Notes under the pieces: model-generated | What the model saw: only the letters and a program-made list of their open reading frames with translations | Told to the model about the DNA's origin: nothing | Database searches by the model: none | Position numbers and translations under genes: made by a program | Shown here: positions 56,919-64,000 of the stretch, piece by piece | How the letters are laid out: each line of letters begins with the position of its first letter | Numbering within the stretch: position 1 is the first letter of the stretch | NCBI GenBank assembly: GCA_021432605.1 | Contig: MU271145.1 | Span: 2,294,001-2,358,000 of the forward strand | From: Coniochaeta sp. PMI_546 | Taxonomy: Eukaryota; Ascomycota; Sordariomycetes; Coniochaetales; Coniochaetaceae | Direction of reading: 5' to 3' | Length of the DNA: 64,000 bases

Positions 56919-59753
56919 TATGTCGATCGGCGATGTTTACAGATGCAATGTCGTGGTTGTGCAATCGTCGCGTCGCAAAAAGACCACGCGAGGGTTGTTG
57001 AATCAAAGGCCAAGTGGAAGTGGGGACGGAATCAGGCAATGCCGCAATGAGGAGGCTGGCAAGCGGCAAAATATTTTCGACAGACGCGGCGGAGCTTGCC
57101 CAGATCGGAAGAGTCTGGGGTTATGTAAAAGGGTGCACTGCAAGGATCACAGATAATTATGTGAACAACCCATGAGATAGCGTTTCTCAAGCGGGACCGA
57201 CGATGAGGATGTCGGTGTTGGCCACGGAGAGGAAAGAAGGGAAGAAATGGAAACACGATTGATTAGGGCGAAGCGCATCTTAATGGGAGGGTGAAATCCG
57301 CACAAGCCATGGGTACGGGTTGCGCCTTCCCACACGTTCCCATGCCAGTGCGTGGGTCGGCCGGCCTGAGGTTAAACAGACGTACGAAAGTGGACCCCCT
57401 AGGTGGAGCCTAGGCGCTACTAGCCCACTTGATCACTGCAGGAGGAGAACCGCCAAGACCCGCCTGCAGCGTTGCGGTCTGTGCTTCATTTGCGCCGCCA
57501 CGCCTTACCGCTTCTGCTGATGAAGTATCGATACAAGAATACATTCCACGTGCAAGATCTTTGGGGAAAGCCCCCATGATTGTCACGATGCATGATGAGA
57601 TGAGATGTGAACAAATCGTCCGTGCCTGATTATATTTAGTCAGACCTCGCGAGACTTTGCTTTTGCTTTTGCGTGGTCACAAGGCATTTTAACTTGCTTG
57701 ACGCTCCTGTCATTTTGTCATTTTGGCGGAGTGAGGCTGCTGATACATATTTTGAGCTCCCCATCCCTTCTTTCAAGAGTCATGCTTCCAACTACCATTT
57801 CAATCGGGAGTCTAGTGCCGAGTTCTAGATTTTGACTGGAGGTAACCATCGCTGCAATATATGATCTCGATGCGACTCGCCGTCAGTGTTTGCATGCTCA
57901 GCTCCCCATCTCCTGGGAACCTGGAAGTTACCCCACTGCTGTATTTCCCGGACTTTGGTAGAGGTACTTGTGGGATGGGGCCATCTTTGACAAGCAGATT
58001 CTGGGCCGGGTAGCAGCCGCAAGCTGATTGTGATGACGGAAGGTGGTGCAGCGCTAGATCCACCCCCGCAGCCGGCTGGAAGAACGAACCCTTTGACGGG
58101 CAGTCGGAAAATTCCACCTGCGCTGGTTATGTTCAGACTATCTCTTGAGCAGGCAGCAAACTATAGACAAACCTACGCCTCACCTGTTCTGAGTAAGAAT
58201 AGTTCGTCCTGGCTTCGGCCAGTATCAGACGATGATGACACCATCCTACACCCTGGATTTCCATCTGATTTTCCAATTTGATCCTGATCGTCCTGGAACG
58301 CACAGATGCCCATACCGCCTGCCAGCCCCCGAACAACAAGTGGTTGCGCAGCGACAAATCTCTGTCTTCAATCTTTGGTAATGTATTAGATGTTGTTGAC
58401 GATGGATTCGGGAGTCTTGCGATATCCTTCGCCTGCGGATTTGGTGGACAATTCGTAGTATCCGCAGTACGGACTCCATGGTACATGGTCAATAGATGAA
58501 GTAGTTGAACGTAAAAACACATGGTGTTGCTCCCATGACCCGGTGTGGAGGTTGCCGGAGCCAGACCAGATTTGTGCTCCTTGTATGGCCACAGCGTAGC
58601 ATGCTGGTACAGGGTCGAGGAACTCACAGATGCTGTGTCGTTGGCAATATCAGTGCGGTCTTGGGGTCGAGTTTTGCGGTAGGCGGCCAGGTTTGGATTC
58701 AAGACCTTCAGGACGAGCGGCCAGGAAACACGACTGTTTTATTGAGAGACCTGCGCCAAATACCGGTACCTACCTTAGGTAGGACATAAACATGCGCGTT
58801 CCAATTGAGGTGCCAAGAATTACTAAGATTGCCGGTCGGCTGTTCTTGCTTCTATCAGGCTTCGAACTACACTGACCATCTCGGGATGCTGCTGACGCTG
58901 ATTGGATGACGGGCTTGAAACAACGAAAAGAATATAGAGCCATATTCTGACCTACAGGTTGGACATCAAAGACCAAGAGACGTCTCCGAGAGAGGCTCAG
59001 TACGCGGCCATTATCCCCACCGCCATGTTTATCTGGGCCTATTAGTCGCTTGTGAAGAGGTTCGTTGGAGGCCTTATATGCGGCCTAGTGAACAATAACT
59101 ACGCCTGTAAGCACCATGGCATAGGTTCGCAATTTCAGGTATCGTACAGATGATGAATGGCTGTAGATGCGACATGATTATGATCATCACTGCTTCATTC
59201 ACTGCTGCCGCCCAGTGACAGAAGCATCATCTATATGTGAGCTCCTCGTTACAGTAGCCGACGTCGCCGTCTCTAATGTCAGATACTCTACGACAACAAC
59301 TCGACCACTAATAAGAAGAACATAGGAGCGTTCAAAGAGCTAGTGAAAGATCCGATCTGTAGGTACAAACAACGGTACTCTGCAGATATGATTGGTTTGG
59401 GCTGCCACACCTTTACGATCATTGCTTGTCCTTCAACACATTCAGCCAAGTGCACTTATCTCATCACTGCGGTACTGAGGCGCGGGCCACATGGCCATGC
59501 TGAAACATTCTTTCACCGTTCCAACATTTTGCTGACCTGGCCGTAGACCACAAAGCCGTTTGTTGGAGGGGGCACCAAAAATACCAATGCAACAACTGTC
59601 TTTATGATGAATCAGTAACTGAAGGGCGAGGGCCTATATAACCTCACTGATCCTCGACAACACGGAGAAACTTCCTGTCAGCGTCACTTCTGCCAGCATC
59701 CTCGCATCTAGACCTTCGAGACTTTTCGAGACGATATACCATTGCACTCCACT
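56919..59753. other. 2.8-kb intergenic region upstream of TUP1 and the small lipidated protein
   Basis: Holds the TUP1 promoter and leader, then sequence without a recognised gene. Minus-strand frames at 57825-58022 and 58133-58702 could be joined by a plausible intron, but the result matches no family and contains stops upstream. TATA element of the next gene at 59635. Confidence 0.45.
59635..59641 (+). promoter_or_regulatory. TATA box of the small MGCTSS protein gene
   Basis: TATATAA located 113 bases before the ATG at 59754, a normal distance for a fungal TATA promoter with a short leader. It supports the reality of a gene that has no recognised homologue. Confidence 0.6.
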
Positions 59754-60383
59754 ATGGGCTGCACCAGTTCCAAGCAATATTCTTCTACGGAAGAATACCT
59801 TGCCAAAAAGCAAGGGCGCAACCGCAGCAGACACATCGATGGCGGCCCAACCCAACGGCACGAGCTCACTCCACCAAAGTCGGTAGAGAGAGAAGACGCG
59901 TTCAACCACGGCCGCGGCTCAGACAACGAGCCGGTGCCAGCGGGCTGGTCTCATCGCACCGTTAACGACCCGACTCGGTCTGAAGCAGCTACAGGTACGC
60001 GTATCTCCCTCGCACCTCCTTGCGGCATTCCAGGCTACATGAGTGACCGGTTACTACCGATCAGCCGCAGCCGCGACGAGCGCAACCGCGGGTTCTAGGT
60101 CCTGACAGTGCTTGCAGGACTACCAGATCGGACTGAGAATCAGGAGGGGGGTAGCTCTGCTAGCGGTCTACCACCGGCTGGGGACCAAACAATGAATAAG
60201 GTGGCCGACCATGGTGACGCCGCACAACGGACGCAAGCCTGGATAGACAAGAGTCTCGCTACCAGCTCGGCAGACGAGCAATCAATGAAGACGAATGTAA
60301 ACAGCTTTCCGAACGCTAAGAAGGCCGATGCGAACAGGGTCGTGGAGAGTCGGAAGATGAAGACTAGATTGGGCGTGATGTAG
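59754..60383 (+). CDS. Small hydrophilic protein with N-myristoylation/palmitoylation motif
   Basis: Unrecognised protein. Two exons, 59754-59994 and 60118-60383, join in phase to 168 residues. The donor is GTACGC, the branch site CCTGAC and the acceptor CTTGCAG. The N-terminus MGCTSSKQYSS is a textbook dual lipidation signal: Gly2 for N-myristoyl transferase, Cys3 for palmitoylation, Ser6 preferred, then Lys7. This predicts attachment to the inner face of membranes. The rest is charged, Ser/Asn/Gln-rich and apparently disordered, with no hydrophobic segment. If the intron is kept, the frame stays open to 60098 and gives a 114-residue form with a different basic tail. The gene converges on the UstYa-family gene 170 bases away. 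Function unknown; a signalling or membrane-associated role is inferred from the motif only. Confidence 0.65.
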
Positions 60384-60553
60384 TGAGGAACGGCGATCAA
60401 TAGACTCGGGCGAGGGTCAAAGGTGAAGCTTGACTCGAAGCAATGGTCCCTGAGGCACCGGCAAAGGAGTTGCTGGCATCAGCTATGCATAGACACGGTA
60501 TTGGTCGCATACAGTGGAGTTAACGCTTCTTCTTGGCGCAGAACTATAATCTT

Positions 60554-61550
60554 CTAGACATCGTGAGTGAAGGCCACTGCGTTGGCGTTTGTCCATTTCC
60601 TGATTGCCTCAAAATTTCTGCACGTGTGCTGTGTCTCAAAGTCCGGCCAGTCACCTTCAATCCCGTCCTCAACAAGATCGGGGAAATCGTGAAAGGTGAA
60701 GACGCCGATGTCACTTTGACACATGAGATTGAGTCGGAGTGTCTCGATACAATGATCTGGATGCTGTCAGTATGCTAAGCGCAGCAAGACAGTTGTGCAA
60801 GAAGTTCGCGATCACTAACCGACGTGACCATTGACGTCTTCCTGTCCGTCTGCTTCGGCAATATCGCCGCCGACCTCTTCCAGGCTGTAGTAGTCCTTAT
60901 ATACTGCTTGACGGATCAAATTCAGGCAGTGTAATTGATGGAATACCTCGACACCGGCGCGGTAGCCCCATTTCCCCGTTACGGGGTGCTGGATCTTTAG
61001 AGATTTGGGAGAGAAGCCTAGCTTAACTCTCTCCTCCTCTGTAATCATGATGTCGCCAACTAATACACACTGTCAGCTAACTGTATGGCGGGATGACTCA
61101 ATGTCAGAAATCTCGGAGAAAAAGACATACTGTCGTTGGCTATTATGTCCCATGCTGCGTCCACTGACGGGCCGTACCCGACATATTCGGTCTTCATGAT
61201 TGGTGTGAGATTGAACTTGACCGTCTCGTATCGTACGGCCTCAGCAGCTGGTGCTACAACGATGTCAGGTCATGGTCAAGGCACGTGGGATATCTGGGTG
61301 ACATACAATATGCAGAGTACCGCTCTGTAACCATGGCATCCGATATGTGCGAAGTTTTGTTACACAGTGACAGAGTGAACAATGTCATCGAGGCGGAGAG
61401 CAGGATGGCGTGTAATAACCACACCCAGTGTCTTTGGGCCCTCTCTACGACACCGCCGTCGAACCTAGCTGTCCAGATCGTCTTCTCCGACAGTTCTGCA
61501 TCGTGTCGTTGCTCCTCGTCAAGAGGAACTGAATGATATAGTCTTGGCAT
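60554..61550 (-). CDS. UstYa-family (DUF3328) putative peptide-modifying oxidase
   Basis: Four minus-strand exons, 61550-61307, 61253-61131, 61059-60820 and 60756-60554, join in phase to 269 residues, typical for the family. The protein is a type II membrane protein: a hydrophilic head, one transmembrane helix at about residues 41-63, then a lumenal domain. Family blocks are YSPAAEAVRYE, PSVDAAWDII, the first HxxHC motif HQLHC (163-167) in GVEVFHQLHCLNLIRQ, and the second motif HVDHC (201-205) followed by IETLR. The third intron interrupts the second motif between Val and His-Cys. UstYa and relatives carry out oxidative cyclisation of ribosomal peptides such as ustiloxin, and others act in cyclochlorotine synthesis. 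The proposed metal-binding histidines are intact. The adjacent repeat precursor gene is divergent, which suggests a substrate; that link is inference. Confidence 0.88.
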
Positions 61551-63268
61551 GGTGGCTAAACCCAGAAGAGACAAAATGAGGCACAAATTAAGAAAAGGCA
61601 ACAAAGGCACTCCGGGTGCAGTAATAGAATGTCAAGCGATGCCACTTTCAAAGTGCGCGAGGAGAAGGAAAGAGAAGAAAGGACGAAGGAAGCTCTCGTA
61701 CAACACCAGAGACGCTCACTCCAAGCCCCTGTCAACTCATAGGACAAGACGAGATCGTCATATGATGGAGGAGAAGAAGGAGATCGCAGGCCAACGAGGG
61801 AATGATCAAGCGAGCCAAGACGAGCTGGACGAGCTGAGTCTAGCGAGGACAACAAGAGAGGCATCAATCCACGGTCTGGCTATAGCAACCATTCTATTCG
61901 GCCCCATAACGACGAGACGTTTGATGGTCGGGCTCGTCCATGTGAGACAGGGAGCGCCTAGGGTGCATTCTCCACAAGCTCGCGATGACTTGCCATCGCG
62001 TAGGTGAAGACCGATGTGGAATAATGGACCCTGGAAAAGGAAACGAATGCCTACACGTGTAGTAAGTTAGGTACTAGTAGAAAGCGGTAACTGGCACGTC
62101 TGAGGTTACATTTACGATGGAAGAAATGGGGCTGCTCGGCAGGTGAGGTGGATGCGCTCTGTCGCTGTTTCAATTGAGCCTGTCGGGTAGGAGTATTCGA
62201 TGCTGAATCAGTGGTGTGGCGTCTCAGATAAGCGTCCCTGGCGTCGACGATAAAAGCAACCGTGCTCCCTGGCTCGCTTCGTTTCAAGCTCCTTGCAAGT
62301 CCACCGCATTACCCCAGACGGCTTTCTGCATAGCGTATGCCGCTGCGAATAGCATCTCTTACGTATTCGCAACCTGACATCCTCATGGCGAGCTCAACCG
62401 TTGAAGAAGAGACGCGACTCGTGATCGACGCGAAGATCATCGATTATGCGATCATTTATGCCTCAAGCTTTGGGACGAGCGCACATCTTCTTGGCTGAAC
62501 TCGAGTGTCGAGCAGTGTACCGGCTCTACCTGCGACTTGTCGCAAACGGGCATCTCTAAGCGTACTACTTACCCCAGAGATTTGCATCTTGGCCTACATC
62601 CTCCCGGTACTAGTGACCACTGCTCGGTACCAGAAGATGCCAAAATGCTTGGCGTTATCTCCTGCACGTTATGTCGTTCATACATTCCCTCCAGGCTATC
62701 CCCAGCAAGACTCTGATGTGGTTCCAACTAGCGAGCCAACCAACGCCTGCATCTGGGGCGGCAGGGCGGTAAGGCTCAATGTTCGACGTAACTCCACTGT
62801 GACAACTACTGGTATCATGACTGCTGCCTCCCTTCGGCTCTGACATTGTGGATCGACGTCGACGAAGAAAGACGACGTCGACCCGCAGTTGGGTTTGCGG
62901 TCCAGCATCGTGAGACAGCCAGCCCCTTCGATAGCAGAAGTCTCCCCTTGTAGTTCTCGGTTTGACATCTTCATCCAAAGTTGCAGAAGTGCAAGGGCCA
63001 TGGTTAAGCGGCTCGCCCTCGTTTGGTCCCAAGTTCAGAAACCAGTCGCTACGACATTGGACTGGGCTGGCTCAGGGGACCGCCAAGATGAGTCTATAAA
63101 GAACTCAAACCTTCTCATGCTCGTATGACTGATGTTCCCTCTCCTCTACACACGCATCTGATTCCTTTCGTCGGCGGCACTTGGACCGTTTCTATTTACT
63201 CCTTTTTCGGTTTCCTTGTCATTCGTTCAGCTGCCGGCCAGCAGGTTCGATTCGTTCCTTTTTTCAAT
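61551..63268. other. Divergent region between UstYa-family gene and repeat precursor
   Basis: About 1.7 kb with promoters for both genes. A plus-strand frame from 61549 to 62007 begins inside the UstYa start and is very basic; I take it as non-coding. A 53-codon ATG frame at 62337-62498 has a plausible composition but no known relative. One TACACGTGTA palindrome lies at 62052-62061. Confidence 0.5.
63095..63100 (+). promoter_or_regulatory. TATA box of the repeat precursor gene
   Basis: TATAAA 174 bases before the precursor ATG, followed by a pyrimidine-rich leader. The strong consensus suggests an inducible or highly expressed gene. Confidence 0.6.
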
Positions 63269-64000
63269 ATGCATACCCCATCCTTTGTAAACCTGGTCGT
63301 GACCGGCTTGGTTGCCTCCTCCACCGTTGCCAGCTTCAACGTCGGGGGCACCAGAGCTCTTGCTCAAGTCGTAAGTGCCCAGCAACGGGCTATACTGGCT
63401 CACAGGACACCCGCCATGAAGTTGGTCTGACTGACATTAACAGGGATCTTTGATCGCCATTGCCGCTCCCGCCTTGGCACTTCCCGTCTTGGAGGACCGT
63501 GAGCCTCACCACCAAGGCAAGAAGACCAAGAAGAACAACGCTGCTGCCGTTGTCGCACGGGAGCCGGAGCCACACCACCAGGGCAAGAAGACCAAGAAGA
63601 ACAACGGTCCGGCTGTCGTGGCTCGCGAGCCCGAGCCGCATCATCAGGGCAAGAAGACCAAGAAGAACAATGCCCCGGCCGTTGTCGCTCGAGAGCCGGA
63701 GCCGGAACCGGAGCCGGAACCACATCACCAGGGCAAGAAAACCAAGAAGAACAATGCCCCAGCAGTGGTAGCTCGCGAGCCTGAGCCTGAGCCGCATCAT
63801 CAAGGCAAGAAGACGAAGAAGAACAACGGCCCAGCCGTTGTTGCCCGGGAGCCTGAACCTCACCATCAGGGCAAGAAGACCAAGAAGAACAACGGTCCAG
63901 CTGTCGTCGCTCGCGAGCCGGAGCCGGAGCCTCACCACCAGGGCAAGAAGACCAAGAAGAACAACGGTCCCGCCGTTGTCGCTCGTGAGCCTGAGCCTGA
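63269..64000 (+). CDS. Secreted tandem-repeat peptide precursor (Kex2/RiPP type), 3' partial
   Basis: Exon 1 is 63269-63370; a 73-base intron (GTAAGT, branch CTGAC, acceptor AACAG) leads to exon 2, which starts at 63444 and runs off the window in frame. The N-terminal 50 or so residues are hydrophobic (FVNLVVTGLVASSTVASF, then SLIAIAAPALALP), consistent with a signal peptide. After VLED come seven complete tandem repeats and an eighth cut by the edge. Each unit is Arg, one to five Glu-Pro pairs, HHQGKKTKKNN, then two variable residues (GP, AP or AA) and AVVA. Dibasic KK pairs are candidate Kex2-like sites. Synonymous codons differ between units, so the protein is being conserved. The layout resembles ustiloxin-type precursors, Kex2-processed repeat proteins and alpha-factor precursors. 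No WCxxxGxxCW pheromone core is seen. The mature product is unknown. Confidence 0.85.
63498..64000 (+). repeat. Coding minisatellite, 60-84 base units
   Basis: Units start at 63498, 63558, 63624, 63690, 63774, 63846, 63912 and 63984 (the last incomplete). Lengths are 60, 66, 66, 84, 72, 66 and 72 bases. Differences in length come only from the number of Glu-Pro pairs: 1, 2, 2, 5, 3, 2 and 3. Frame is kept throughout. Confidence 0.95.

Noticed and set aside
61549-62007. 152-codon plus-strand frame in the UstYa leader
   Set aside because: Its ATG overlaps the UstYa start on the other strand and the product is a Lys/Arg-rich string without family character.
63390-63938. Long open frame on the minus strand of the repeat precursor
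   Set aside because: It is the antisense shadow of the repeat array; its Leu/Arg-rich sequence follows from the repeated codons on the plus strand.
63269-64000. Alpha-factor mating pheromone precursor
   Set aside because: The EP spacers and repeats are similar in layout, but none of the visible units contains the conserved WCxxxGxxCW-type core, and the partner gene is UstYa-like. It cannot be excluded for the part beyond the window.
1-64000. CRISPR arrays, bacterial operons, insertion sequences, origin or rRNA genes
   Set aside because: None seen; the intron-rich monocistronic layout is fungal nuclear.

Overview
The window is nuclear DNA from a filamentous ascomycete (Pezizomycotina, most likely Sordariomycetes). 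Genes are monocistronic and lie on both strands. Most are split by short introns, mainly 45-125 nt, with GTRNGT donors, CTNAC-like branch sites and YAG acceptors. The proteins are typical of moulds: a Ste3-type pheromone receptor, an RCO-1/TUP1 co-repressor with a proline-rich spacer, a CRIB protein, a UstYa-family (DUF3328) protein and a Kex2-type repeat precursor. The genus cannot be fixed from sequence alone. I rebuilt exon structures by hand and checked reading phase across every junction given.

Layout. 1.0-6.9 kb: glutathione synthetase (+), mitochondrial single-strand DNA-binding protein (-), Ste3 pheromone receptor (+). 6.9-14.6 kb: a long stretch without a recognisable gene. 14.6-17.1 kb: a disordered CRIB-motif protein (+). 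17.1-22.1 kb: another gene-poor stretch. 22.1-34.1 kb: an SREBP-type bHLH factor (+) convergent with the centromeric histone CENP-A (-), derlin (+), Tim8 (+), ribosomal protein uL23 (-) divergent from the 25S rRNA methyltransferase Bmt2 (+), and enolase-phosphatase E1 (-). 34.1-39.5 kb: no gene, including a long pyrimidine-rich leader. 39.5-56.9 kb: Ksp1-like kinase (+), cysteinyl-tRNA synthetase (-), an AVT1-type vacuolar amino-acid transporter (-), bifunctional GARS-AIRS (-), RNase MRP subunit Rmp1 (+), TUP1/RCO-1 (-). 59.7-64 kb: an accessory-looking block with a small putatively lipid-anchored protein (+), a UstYa-family protein (-), and a secreted precursor with seven complete tandem peptide repeats plus an eighth cut by the window edge (+).

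Most of the window is conserved housekeeping sequence. The most novel part is the right end. A UstYa-like protein with both HxxHC motifs is transcribed away from a TATA-driven gene for a secretory, dibasic-site repeat protein. That pairing is the signature of fungal dikaritin-type ribosomal peptide clusters. The repeat unit, however, is rich in His, Lys and Glu-Pro and contains no Tyr, Phe or Trp, unlike ustiloxin, phomopsin or asperipin cores. It could therefore be a new class of modified peptide or a Kex2-processed repeat protein. The cluster continues beyond the window, so completeness cannot be judged.
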